Assembly (NCBI RefSeq): GCF_024763615.1
Contig: NC_077223.1
Coordinates: 17,360,001-17,424,000 of the forward strand
Length of the DNA stretch: 64,000 nucleotides
DNA from: Phlebotomus papatasi
Lineage: Eukaryota; Arthropoda; Insecta; Diptera; Psychodidae
Direction: 5' to 3'
Made by a program: the position numbers and the translations under genes. How positions within the stretch are numbered: the first letter of the stretch is position 1; every line of letters begins with the position of its first letter. Under the pieces are notes generated by a model. The model saw only the letters and a list, made by a program, of their open reading frames with translations, made no database searches and was not told the origin of the DNA. Positions 1 through 10,767 of the stretch are shown here, in pieces.

Positions 1-5
1 AACTC

Positions 6-3000
6 ATGGCTCTTTTAGAGCATCACTATGATAAAAAAGTGAATAAAAGGGCTCAGAGATTCAAGTTCTTCAAAGAAAAGCAGCAGGAGGGTCAAACAAT
101 CAAGGAATACATCTTAACCCTCAAGGAATTGGCGGCAACATGTGAATTTGGCGGGTTTATTCCAGACACCAATCAACAAAAGGGTTCACTCAGAGCATTG
201 GCATTGGAAGATGCTCTAACGGATCAATTGATTGTGGGATTATCGAATGAAAAAATTCAGCAAAAACTCTTATCGGATGATTCCAAATCATTTGATGCTT
301 GCTGTGAGATTGCACTCAATATGGAAATGAGTGAAAGAGAGCAATTGTTGCTGAAACCCAGTACCAGTGGAGTGAATAAAGTGTCCGAGAGGAAAGCAAA
401 AAAAGCTGCAAACCGGAATAAATCACCAGCCAAGAGGAGTTTTTCACGTCACAGGGGTGATGGAAAGCACCATCGCAACAAAGACGAGTCCAGTGATTCT
501 ACCACATGCTATCGGTGTGGCCGACAAGCTCCAAATCATAAGCCACAGAATTGTCCAGCACTAAATTGGAAATGCTTTGTCTGTGACAAAACGGGACACA
601 TTTCTACGGTTTGTCGACAACGGAGTTCTTCAGGTGATCGCGGACGACTGGGAAGGATTCAGTGCAACTCAGTAGGAAGTGGGACAGCGCCCAGGAAAAT
701 GTCACAGCCTCTCTACTGGCAAGTAGTAGTCAATGGAGTCACCATGAAGTTTGAGGTTGATGGCGGATGCGGAGAAACGCTCATGAGTCTACAGGAGTAC
801 CAAGATAAGTTCCAGAATCATCATAAAAATTTGATCAGTATAGGGTCCCTATCTCTTTCTACTTTTACAGAAGAAACTGTTAGGCCGTTAGGATCATTTA
901 TCGCAACTGTGGTGATTGACGGTGTGGAATATGGACATCTTGAGGTGCTTGTAGTAGACACAGGGAAGCGATTTACTGCCTTATTGGGTCGCTCATGGCT
1001 TGATGTCGTTAATCCAAGCTGGAGAGAATTGCTGTCGCCACGTAAGAATATTCCAAATATTTCTAAAATGTCTTATGCTCAAGGGAATGATACTCAGTCT
1101 GATACTTTGATTAAAAATATTCGTGAAAAATTCCCATACACGGTCTCTCAAGATACAAATCAAACAATTGTCGGGTTTAAGGCACAAATATTGCTTGAAC
1201 CGTGCCAGCCTATTTTTCACAAGGCTTATAGTGTTCCATATCGATCTCGTGAAAAAGTCGAGCAAGAGCTTGAGCGTCTTTGCAATGAGAACATCTTAGA
1301 ACCAGTGAAGAATAGTAAGTGGGCTTCACCCATTGTCGTGGTGCCAAAAGGCAAAGAGTCAGTAAGACTTTGCATGGATGCAAAGGTCACGATAAATAAA
1401 TTTATCAAAACTGAACATTATCCTCTTCCTTTGGTAGACGATATTTTCGTTTCCTTGGCCAATAGTCGATTTTTCTGCGTCATTGATTTAAAAAATGCCT
1501 ATCTTCAATTGGAGGTAGAAGAAGAATCAAGAGAGTGTCTTACCATTAACACCCTTCGTGGTCTTTTCAGGTATAAGAGGCTTCCTTTCGGGGTGGCATC
1601 TGCGCCTGCAATTTTCCAGTCGGTCATTGATCAAGTCTTAAAGGATATCGACGGATGTGTTGCATACCTTGACGATATTGTCATAGGGAGTAGTACCCAA
1701 GAGGGATGCAAAAGGATTCTTTTCCAAGTCCTATCGAAACTCAATGATCATAAGATCTTGATAAATCTCGAAAAATGTCAATTTCTGGTCAAGTCAGTCA
1801 AATATCTTGGACATGTCTTAGAAGATGGACATGTAAGTCCCAATCCAGATAAGATAAAAGCGATTGTAGATGCGCCAGCACCATCCGATGTCGCTAAATT
1901 GAGTTCCTATTTAGGGCTTATAAATTACTATAGGAAATTCCTACCAAATTTATCCACGGAATTGCACCCATTGTATAATCTACTCAAGTCGAATGTAAGA
2001 TATCAGTGGGATGAACAATGTCAAACAGCGTTCCAAAAATCGAAAGAATTGCTGATAAATAGTCTTGCGTTAACCTTATTTGATCCTAATAAGGAAACTA
2101 TTTTGTCGTGCGATGCATCTCCGTATGGGTTAGGAGCATGCTTATCCCAGATGGTTAATGGGGAAGAACGTCCAGTCTCATTCGCGTCAGCAAGCTTGAG
2201 TCCGAGTGAGAAAAATTATTCTCAACTTCACCGTGAGGCATTGGCAATTATTTTTGGGGTAAAAAAGTTCCAGAAATATTTATATGGAAAATGTTTCACG
2301 TTAGTCACTGATAATCAGGCAATTCGAGAGATTTTCAATCCAAAGAAAAATACTCCTGCAGTCGCAGCAGCAAGGTTACAGCGATGGGCTGTTCAGCTGT
2401 CAATGTTTAATTATAAGATAGTGTATCGCCCAGGGAAGAAAATGGGAAATGTGGATGCGCTATCGCGCCTACCTATACAGGAAAGTCATGAAGTCGAGTC
2501 GATTCCGGTCAATAACATTAGGTGGGATGATTCAATTCAAATTGATTTTGAGAAAGTCAAATCTGAGACGAAAAACGACCCGGAAGCTAAACAAGTGTCG
2601 TCGTATTTAGCAAATGGTTCGGGTGGGGGGATACCTTCAGAATTTAAAAGAGTCCAAAACCAACTGTCGTTGGAAGATCAGTGCATATTTTATGGGGAAA
2701 GGCTATTTATTCCTAAGAATCTGAGATTAGCAATCTTAGAATTGCTACATGAAAATCACTCAGGAATGGTGCTCATGAAGAAATTAGCTAGATCTTACGT
2801 CTGGTGGCCATCCATTGATAAAAGTATCGAGGATTATGTTAGGTCATGTGAGATTTGCCAACAGACAGGCACCGTTAAGAAGGAAAAGCTAAATAGTAAA
2901 TGGCCAGAATGCTCAGTTCCTTTCGAGAGAGTACATCTCGATCTATTCTATTTCGGGGGCAAAATGTTCCTAATAATTGTCGATTCGTTCAGTAACTACA

Positions 3001-3884
3001 TTGATATTGTGTTAATGAACAATACAACTGCTCGTTCTCTCATCAAAGTCCTTGAAGACAAGTTCGCGATTTATGGACTATTTCATGAGATCGTTACCGA
3101 CAATGGACCACCTTTTAACAGTTGGGAATTCGAAAAATATTGTCGGGAGAGAAGTATCAGGTTGAGTCATTCACCTATTTACCATCCAGCGTCGAACGGT
3201 CGCGCTGAGCGCGGAGTAAGAATTGTAAAAACTGTATTCCGAAAATTTCTCCTTACCAGCAAGGATACGACGATTGAGCAGAAAATTCAAAAATTTTTAT
3301 TGCACTACAGAAACAGTCCAAATTCCACCGCCAGTCAGTCTCCAAATGAATTAATATATTCATATAAACCTCGTACACAAATTGATAACTTAAATCCTAA
3401 AAAGAAAGTCAGTTTTGATTTGTCAAAGAATAAATATCACAGTCAAAATCAGAATAATGAGGTATCACAGAATAATAATCACAGTCAAAGTCAAAGTCCT
3501 GAATTTATAGTAAATGAGAAAGCATTATACAAAAATCATAAAAAGTCAATTGTTCGTTGGTTACCATGCATTATCAAGCAAAAACTATCTAAGTTGCGAT
3601 ATCTGATTAGCTTAGATAGCAAGATTAAAATGGTCCACGTAAATCAATTAAAGAAATATTTCAGTCAGTATAATACAGATTTAATTGTCTATAAGTCAAA
3701 AGAGTCACAACTTAATTCGAAGAAAAGAGTCAGAAAACAGTCAGTAGTTGAACCTTTTACTTATGATGGAAAACCTTTAAGAAAGAAGAGAAAAATTTAT
3801 GATTCAGAAAATGTCAGAAGATCAGAAAGAATTAAGGAAATGTTAAAAAGGAAACAACTAGAATGTCAAATGTATAAGTCATAG
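6..3884 (+). CDS. Ty3/gypsy (mag-like) retrotransposon gag-pol polyprotein, 5'-truncated by window edge
   Basis: One open frame of 1292 codons carries gag and pol in a single reading frame. In order I see the gag C-terminus; Cys-rich zinc knuckles around residues 168-204, the second a clear CX2CX4HX4C (CFVCDKTGHISTVC, first Cys about 190); an aspartic protease region near residue 252; reverse transcriptase with YLDD at 554-557; RNase H (SCDASPYGLGA, Asp703); an integrase HHCC zinc region from about His915; and an integrase core with Asp979, Asp1032 and Glu1068, the last two 35 residues apart as expected for DDE. The protease site reads VDGG rather than D(S/T)G, which may be a real lineage feature or a lesion. 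The first Met is probably internal: mag-type gag normally has more sequence upstream, which would lie left of base 1. There is no internal stop or frameshift, so the copy is young or conserved. Family assignment to the mag side of Ty3/gypsy is from motif style and is less certain than the superfamily. Confidence 0.9.
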   Translation: MALLEHHYDKKVNKRAQRFKFFKEKQQEGQTIKEYILTLKELAATCEFGGFIPDTNQQKGSLRALALEDALTDQLIVGLSNEKIQQKLLSDDSKSFDACCEIALNMEMSEREQLLLKPSTSGVNKVSERKAKKAANRNKSPAKRSFSRHRGDGKHHRNKDESSDSTTCYRCGRQAPNHKPQNCPALNWKCFVCDKTGHISTVCRQRSSSGDRGRLGRIQCNSVGSGTAPRKMSQPLYWQVVVNGVTMKFEVDGGCGETLMSLQEYQDKFQNHHKNLISIGSLSLSTFTEETVRPLGSFIATVVIDGVEYGHLEVLVVDTGKRFTALLGRSWLDVVNPSWRELLSPRKNIPNISKMSYAQGNDTQSDTLIKNIREKFPYTVSQDTNQTIVGFKAQILLEPCQPIFHKAYSVPYRSREKVEQELERLCNENILEPVKNSKWASPIVVVPKGKESVRLCMDAKVTINKFIKTEHYPLPLVDDIFVSLANSRFFCVIDLKNAYLQLEVEEESRECLTINTLRGLFRYKRLPFGVASAPAIFQSVIDQVLKDIDGCVAYLDDIVIGSSTQEGCKRILFQVLSKLNDHKILINLEKCQFLVKSVKYLGHVLEDGHVSPNPDKIKAIVDAPAPSDVAKLSSYLGLINYYRKFLPNLSTELHPLYNLLKSNVRYQWDEQCQTAFQKSKELLINSLALTLFDPNKETILSCDASPYGLGACLSQMVNGEERPVSFASASLSPSEKNYSQLHREALAIIFGVKKFQKYLYGKCFTLVTDNQAIREIFNPKKNTPAVAAARLQRWAVQLSMFNYKIVYRPGKKMGNVDALSRLPIQESHEVESIPVNNIRWDDSIQIDFEKVKSETKNDPEAKQVSSYLANGSGGGIPSEFKRVQNQLSLEDQCIFYGERLFIPKNLRLAILELLHENHSGMVLMKKLARSYVWWPSIDKSIEDYVRSCEICQQTGTVKKEKLNSKWPECSVPFERVHLDLFYFGGKMFLIIVDSFSNYIDIVLMNNTTARSLIKVLEDKFAIYGLFHEIVTDNGPPFNSWEFEKYCRERSIRLSHSPIYHPASNGRAERGVRIVKTVFRKFLLTSKDTTIEQKIQKFLLHYRNSPNSTASQSPNELIYSYKPRTQIDNLNPKKKVSFDLSKNKYHSQNQNNEVSQNNNHSQSQSPEFIVNEKALYKNHKKSIVRWLPCIIKQKLSKLRYLISLDSKIKMVHVNQLKKYFSQYNTDLIVYKSKESQLNSKKRVRKQSVVEPFTYDGKPLRKKRKIYDSENVRRSERIKEMLKRKQLECQMYKS

Positions 3885-3986
3885 TTTCATTAACAGGACC
3901 TTTAGGCAGAGTTAGGATTCTCCTAGCCTTGTAAAAATAAATTGTAAATATTAGTTTAAAATTGTAAATAGGGAATTTAAAATATT

Positions 3987-4225
3987 GCTGGGAGAATGTA
4001 GTGTATTGAGACAGATGATGTAAATAAAAGAGATAGGATGATATTGTTCAGGTCAGGGTTTTAAAATATTGAATTCAGTATAATAAAAGCACGCATTGAA
4101 GTCACATCGCGTCTAATAAAGTTATTGTAAATAGTGAAATAAGTCTTTTAATTAAAGTCTAATTTCTTCGCCATATAATAGCAAAAGTCAGAGCTATTAT
4201 AAAGGGTAAGCCTTAGGTCTGAAGC
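3987..4225 (+). repeat. Polypurine tract and putative 3' LTR of the gypsy element
   Basis: About 100 bases after the gag-pol stop a purine tract (GGGAGAA, about 3990-3996) is followed by TGTAGTGTATTGAG at 3997, the usual layout for a 3' LTR start. Several AATAAA-like signals lie within. The 5' LTR is outside the window, so the right end cannot be fixed by comparison. It must lie before the unrelated TIR element that begins about 4231. The end coordinate is approximate. Confidence 0.45.
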
Positions 4226-4232
4226 CCGTATA

Positions 4233-5225
4233 GGGTAAGTGTGCAAAATTTCGGCATAGTTGCATATAAGCACCGAAGTCATAAGTTTGAAATGCAATAA
4301 TTTTAATTCATATTGATATTTTTTGTTACTTCCTTTTCGGGAAGGTTGTGTGGAACTTTGAAAACTAGTTTATCATCTCTGTTTTCTTTAAATCACTTCC
4401 TAAAATATTGAAAAATTAATAAAAATATGGACATTGCTTTGGGTAGTATTCCGGCCACTTTGATTGAAATACCGGCCACATTTTTTCTGACCACCTTTTG
4501 TGACGCAACGGATAGAAAATTTCAAAACGTCAAACGGAACGAGTTTGATATTTAGTTTAATACGTTTATATGAACAACAAGCCCTCAAATCTTCCGTGTA
4601 ATTTGTCCTGAAGACCTGAAGAGTAGCATCTCAATTTTACGCACAGATTCCCATAGCAATTTTCCCTTCCTGAACTCTTCCAAGGCCTTTTCCACATCAT
4701 CTTTTTCACAGAAGCGATGGCTTTTTTCTCTGGAAATTGTAGAACTCAGAAATTGAAGAAAAAAAAACACTAAATGAATAAGAAATTTAGGAAAGCAAAA
4801 GATGTTGCCGGAATAGGCAACACTACCTCACCGGAGACACGCTCTCAAAGTATATACTTTTTTACGCGAAATACAGGATCCAGCTGGGAAATTTCACCCG
4901 AAATTTAAAGATTGATTCACTATTAACATAAACAGAAACAATCTTTAATGAAAACTACTCAATTTTCATGAAAAACACCGAAAGAAAACCTTTTGCACTT
5001 CACCATAAATCACAAGACTGCTAGAAACACAATCGATCTGTCACATTTTTTGTAAGACTCTCTCCACACTGAAAAACACTAAAATTAATAAATATTTAAA
5101 AGCAAAATGAATTCATTGACTATTGGAAGATAACATACATAATTTCAATTCATTTATTTGTATGGCCGAAATTACACTCAAAGTGGCCGAAATTATAAGC
5201 TGGCCGAAATTTGGCACACTTCCCC
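4233..5225. mobile_element. TA-flanked TIR element, about 1 kb, no transposase
   Basis: The left end reads TA then GGGTAAGTGTGCAAAATTTC. The right end is its imperfect inverse (GAAATTTGGCACACTTCCCC, then TA). GGCCGAAAT-type subrepeats recur near the right end. I see no credible transposase; the small open frames inside are short and unconserved-looking. A second left end of the same family begins at 28645. Flanking TA dinucleotides suggest mobilisation by a Tc1/mariner-type transposase (inference). Confidence 0.65.
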
Positions 5226-6971
5226 TAAGTGCTAGAATTAAAGAGAAACTTATGAACAAGAGCCTCGGAGGGCAAAGTATTAGTAGCATCTACGGTACTC
5301 ATATTAATTAGTTATTACTAGTAAGCTCTTACACACTTTTTTGTAAATTTCCTAAAATCTCTTAATGATGAAAAAGCGCACCACAAATTTAAGTGCCGAC
5401 TGTATTAAAAAGTAGCCCGATCTTAAAAGAACCGAATTAGCTATAGCTTACCTACTGTATTGTGCTTCCTGATCATGATGTTAACTTCAGAATTAGCTGA
5501 GATTCTTGTTTTCCGTTAAATCTGTCTCTGAATTGATTTCATTGCTTCAAAGGTGCGCCCTATACTAAATCACTTGATCGTTGTAAAAAAAACTTGCCTA
5601 AGTTAATTCGTTTAATAAAATTCCTGAAATGTGAAAGGAAGACAAGAAATTGAGACGAATCAACTCATCAATTGAACAAAATCATATGATGCCAGTTTTT
5701 TTATGGAAAAAATTACCCCGCGGGAAATATTTGTTTGTTGTAAAGAAAGTGCATCAAATGGGGAGATAGGTATTTATCCACACTTGATGAGGCGCAATGC
5801 AAATTTCACGAAGGTGGAACATATTAACACAAAAAGAGCCGAACATGTATGTTTGTGTGTGAAAAATTGTGAGTTTAAAGAAAACTGCAATTATTGCATT
5901 TTTAAGCTCCAATTCATTTCAATATTGCATCTCACTATAATTTGTTCCACATTCAATATCCATCCATTCTTAGGCATCATCTTCGTGTATTTTTTTTCTT
6001 TTCTCTCATCTGCACACACTTGAGGGCCTTTTTTTTTCTTCTCGTCCATTGATTCAACACAACAAATGAGAAATTTTTGCATCGTGCTGGGTGTCTACAC
6101 AATTTTTCAGTTCATTTTGAGCTTTCCTTGTTGAAAGACGAAATTAGAGACCACTCGCTGGTCATACGGAGCTAACAATCAAGTTAATATTATTTTTTTT
6201 TCGAGGGAGAACAAGAGGCGTTACTTAAATTGTTACTTTGTGTGTACAATTTTGATAAATTGTGTCCTTAATATCACACATTTGAGCTAAATAAAGACAT
6301 GTTATCCAGCTTGATCATTGAGTGGATATCAAGTGTTAATTGTGAATTGATTGAACAGAGAAAAAAGTGAATGAGAGTGCTTTTGGCAGAAACGATCATT
6401 GGAATAACATAAAAATGCCTAAAAAATAAATATTTTTGCATCTACTCTCCCGTACTGTACACAATCCATCATCGTTCTAAATCAATGTTGCACCTTTAGT
6501 ATAGATGAGAACGAGAAGAAGGAAAAAAACAACAGACTTTAAGAGACGAAGAGAATACATTCCTTGTGCGTTGTGTATGTGTGTTGTGTGAAAAAATAAT
6601 TTGAGACAGCACAAATGTGGTATAAGAATAAGAATATTCAGAGGGGTTGCTCATTTCACGCAAATTAAGATTTATTCAGAACCTATAATAAAACTTGTGG
6701 ATTTCGCGTTTTATTGCCTTCATTCAAGGAGAGAACCATACTATTCTTTTTTCACCATAACTCCTTTTATTTGAAAAGAAAAGGGGTAGACTTTTAGAAG
6801 AATCTTGCATTAAGTTAATTCGAAGATAACCTTGTAAAATTTTTAGATTGAAATTTTAAGATAGAATACCGCCAAAGTTGACTTACTCTTGGTTTATTAT
6901 CGTCTAATTCCCAGACTTCAAAAAAAAAATTTAACGATTTTGTGATCGTTTTTCGGATTTGAAACCATTTA
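5226..6971. other. No gene recognised
   Basis: AT-rich sequence with homopolymer runs. Open frames up to about 106 codons (5703-6023) are low-complexity, Phe/Ile/Ser-rich and have no recognisable domain. I see no convincing exon here. Confidence 0.6.
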
Positions 6972-7111
6972 CCCTTTAAGGATGAGTGGGACACTGATAT
7001 CCCAAAAATAAGCACAATTTTTTGGCTATACAAAGTTATTTTGCCCTACAAACAGTCCAAAAAATCAGTTTTTATTTTTGGGACACCGGTGTGACATTCG
7101 TCCTTAAAGGG
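6972..7111. mobile_element. Palindromic MITE of the CCCTTTAA family
   Basis: A 140-bp element whose left end (CCCTTTAAGGATGAGTGGGA) is inverted at the right end (ATTCGTCCTTAAAGGG). It contains GGGACAC-C/T-G-type sequence in both arms. The right flank is TTAA; the left flank is TTTA, one change from the expected TTAA. It shares its termini with the longer elements at 13431, 28750 and 45618, so it is probably a deletion derivative. CCC/GGG ends at TTAA are typical of piggyBac-type elements (established family knowledge). Confidence 0.7.
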
Positions 7112-7226
7112 TTAAGGCTTACGTGGGACTTAAAATTTAGAGAAAAACTTTTGTATAACAACTAGGCCATTATGGGGTACATTTGGAATCGCACCTCAAT
7201 TGCAATTTTGAGATTTCCTTACTGTA

Positions 7227-8138
7227 GGATAGAGTCAGCCCTTTTGGCCATGTAAGTACTTTTGGCCACCTAAAGTAAAATCACATTGTAAGGCAATTAT
7301 GAGTTTATTTAAAACAGGAAAATGGGTCTTATTTCCTGACCTCTAAACGAATCAGAAAATCATATTTGATTTTGTATCGACTTGATTAATTCTAAGTTAT
7401 TGAAATAAATTCTCGTCAAGGTAAACAATCACTAAAAAAAAACATGGGATTCTTAAGAAACTTGTTAATGTTAAGAGAAATTGTTTTGTATTATTTCATA
7501 TTTTTGATGAAAATATTTGATGTTATTCAATGAAAGTCCATTTCTTAATTAACTAAATTCTATTGTGATATCATCCTTAATAAGATTTTCTAACAAATTA
7601 AATGAAAATCGGATGTGGCTAAAAGAGCTTACTTTTTTCGGCTGTGTAAGTACTTATGGCTATTCATTTTCCCATACATTTTACACTTGGCGCACCTCGC
7701 GGATTTCAGTAAAAACAATCGTGACTTGACTGATTTTTACATCAAATAGAAAAATGTGCAAAAAGTCGTTTAATGTACTCTAATAATCACATAAAATTGG
7801 TGTAAAATAAGAATAGGACTTGTGCTGTGTATATGTGAAAGTTTTCGAAAGCTATTTCTTCTGTTATTTTATTAAAATTCTATTGTAAACAAGTGGCCAA
7901 AAGTTCTTACACACAATGGCTAAAACTGCTTACAAAGTGGCCAAAAGTACTGAAACATGCATAGTTGCATAAAATGCATTTTTCACTAAAATATCCAAAA
8001 ATTTGGGAATTCTCTTGGTTAATTAGGAAGAAACGGCTTTAAGGTATCTTTGTTCAAAATTTCATTTTATTTAATTAAAGATTATAAAAATTACAAGCAC
8101 GTGAAACCTTAAAGTGGCCAAAAGTACTTACTCTACTC
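7227..8138. mobile_element. TA-flanked TIR element, copy 1 of the GGGTAGAGT family
   Basis: The termini are GGATAGAGTCAG...TTTTGGCCA on the left and the inverse (TGGCCAAAAGTACTTACTCTACTC) on the right, with TA on both sides. TGGCCAAAAGT motifs recur several times near both ends. No transposase is visible. A diverged second copy lies at 29040-30147, where the internal word is TTTTCGCCA instead of TTTTGGCCA. Comparing the two supports the element boundaries. Confidence 0.75.
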
Positions 8139-10478
8139 TATCAGGTGGACAAAAGCAGAAAACTTTGAAGACGTACTCTTAAGGGGGCAGTCTGAATTAG
8201 AAGGCCAAAGATTAGCTGATTTTCTTGGCTTCTTTTTTTGAATCTGCCAATATTGATGAAAATTTTGTTGTATGTTTCAACACATTTAAATTTAAAGTGT
8301 TTAAAGTTTTTTTTTTTCGAAAAAATTGTAAAATGATGGACTGAAGAGTAGTTCACTTTTCGTCGTAGCCGTCGCGTCGACGAAGATTAAATTATGGCTA
8401 TGACCAGCTTCCTTTAGAGATATGTGAAAAAATAGTGTTTTCAATGTAGCCCCACCTCCCCCTAACATGCTGCAAAAATATTTTTAAAAAAATAGTTTTG
8501 CAAAGACAATTTATCAAATAGAAGTGAATTGTATTCTAAAGAGAATAACCTTTTAATTTATTTTAATCAGCCAATAAGTTTTTCTTTTTTTATATCTTTC
8601 CCATCAATTCGACAAAATTGTAAAAATTTTAATAGAAAGAAAACGCTCATCAAAGTTTTGGATGTCCATCGGAGCGCTTATAAATCTGCTCTGCGGTACT
8701 TTGTTTTTGTTTCTGTATCTTCGGAAGTACTTCGAATGGGTTTCTGCAATTGTTCATCGATTAAAGGAGTAACAAAAATATCGAGTTTTTGGCCTTGTAA
8801 TTCAGGATCCTCCCCTTACGTGACTACGTACAACTACAAACCGTACAATCAAGACTACTACTTCGTGGTTCTCCGCATTTGTTTATTTTTTTTTAAACAA
8901 AACTTTCTCATATTTTGTATGAAAAATATCCTTTTGACAAAATTGTCTTGATTAATTAACTAAACTGTTTTTTAGAGTACTCCGCAATAAAGTAAAGTGC
9001 CCTCGAGTCGATCGGTTCCTCGACTCAACCGGTGGGTCAATTTTTGAATGTTTGATCGGTTTGATAGTCAATTTCTATAAAATTGTCACTGATTCGTATT
9101 TGCATCGTGACTTAAACAAATTTGCTCGTAGTTCATGTATGATTTCGGCGAACATTATGAAATAGGTATTTTTAGATAGGTTTTAACGCACAATTTCGAA
9201 ATATATCAGACTCATAAGTCAATTTTCTTTAGGAAAACACTTGCTATTAGTCTTCAGTGCCGCTATGCAAAAACGTATGAAAAAATTAATGTCAAGAGGC
9301 CCCTGCCTTAGATGTATCACATTCATTAAAGAAATATGCGAAGAACTTGAAGTGTTCGAAGCTAAAGTGTGTACGAAGTCTAAAAACCTTGTCTTACCGT
9401 GCTATCACAGTAGGATTTTCTCAATTTGTAAATTCAAATTAATTTTCAGATGAATTGTTGCTTTGCGTTATTTTGCATTAAAAATCATTTGAATTGATAG
9501 ATTTTCATTTAATTACTAATTATAAACTTAGCCTTGGTTCACGGAAACACGGTTAAACATGGTAAAATAGCATAAAATGTGGTTGCTTAAAATAATTTGA
9601 ATTTAACAAATTAAAATGTTAAAATTGCTCATTAATTTCAATTTTATTGCAGTTAAACAAGCATCTTTTGAAGAACATTGTTCTTATTAAATTTATTTAC
9701 TCGTAATTAATATTAGTTGTGGCCACAAAAATAAGATAAGTACAGTAATATAGTGTTAAACTTGTACGGGAATGAAACTTTAGTATCAGGAGTAATTTGC
9801 TAAGTTACAAAGCCATTTGAAGGAAATTTTGATTCCACGAAATCTCCAGTTTGTATAACTTCATACAGATTTTCAAAACAAGACTATATGAAAGTCTCTT
9901 CATGAGCGCCCTTGCCTCCCTTGCCTACATACAACCCTTTCTTCTGGCATAACAGTTAAGTGACTATAATACATTTTTAGTACTGTCACACATTTTACAG
10001 AGTCATTCATAGTAAAAATCTCGCGGCATTATTTAAAATTGAGTAAATTTATTGCACAATGTGTCCTGGCTGTGAGAAATTTCAAGCAATTCTAGAAATC
10101 GCAATGCTCAATTCAATTTAAAATTAAAACGTGAAAAATCCTAGTGTGATAACACCGTTAGTATGGTTTGACCTCTTTCCGCCAGTAGCCCATTTTTCAC
10201 CTCTTTCTGTAAAATAATATTTGGCCCTTTAAAAGGAGAAGTGTCTTGGGTTAAGAATAGACGGTGTGTTGCACGAGATAATTGCTATGGTTCATGGCTG
10301 AATTTTTGGTCATGACAATCTTTTAATTAAAATCCGAATATTCTTAAGAATGAATATGGCATGGGATTTTTCGGATTTTCTTTTTTGAAAGTAGCAACAA
10401 AAAGAGGTGATAGATAGTGAAAAGTAGTTAGCTCACTATTGAGCTTTTACAATAGAAATTCTAAAGATCTAAAGGGAA
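8139..10478. other. Intergenic DNA upstream of the GPCR gene; no gene recognised
   Basis: Mostly AT-rich with scattered fragments of repeats: a TTTTTTAGAG|TA end near 8970-8985 resembles the right end of the MITE at 12886, and ACTTCC/CCCTAAC-type ends occur near 8450. Two open frames of 140 and 70 codons (8529, 9241) have no domain and look random. The promoter of the downstream gene presumably lies at the right side, but I could not pick a core motif with confidence. Confidence 0.55.
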
Positions 10479-10767
10479 GTGCGTCTAAGGAATGATGGAC
10501 CCCTCGTAAGAATACCAAATATCTCATACAGATTTAACAACTCTACCTTCAACCGGTTTCTTGAGCCAAGAGACACATCTTCCACAAGACAAATCCACCA
10601 GGGCAAAGGCGAAGTGGAGGAGAACCAAAAGCACATAAGAGGAAGGAAGGGAACAAAAAAAGAGCCACAAAAGAGAGACAGAAGGAAAAGAAGAAAAAAA
10701 AAGAAGAGATAATACACAAAAGTGGAGTTCACGCTCGTGATCGCGATCGCTATATTTCTAGTTTAGT
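10479..10767 (+). promoter_or_regulatory. Likely 5' leader or promoter-proximal region of the GPCR gene
   Basis: This stretch is more GC-rich than the flanking DNA. It turns into a long purine block (AGGAAGG, AAAAGAGCC, AGAAGAAAAAA) and then a GATCGCGATCGC palindrome just 20-30 bases before the ATG at 10768. An open frame crossing it (Arg/Lys-rich, no ATG start) looks like a composition artefact rather than protein. Confidence 0.4.

Noticed and set aside
8529..8951. 140-codon plus-strand frame
   Set aside because: Phe/Ser-rich, non-ATG start context, no domain, in repeat-laden intergenic DNA.
10479..10712. Arg/Lys-rich 77-codon frame upstream of the GPCR
   Set aside because: It starts at GTG, is driven by a purine block, and lies in the probable 5' leader.
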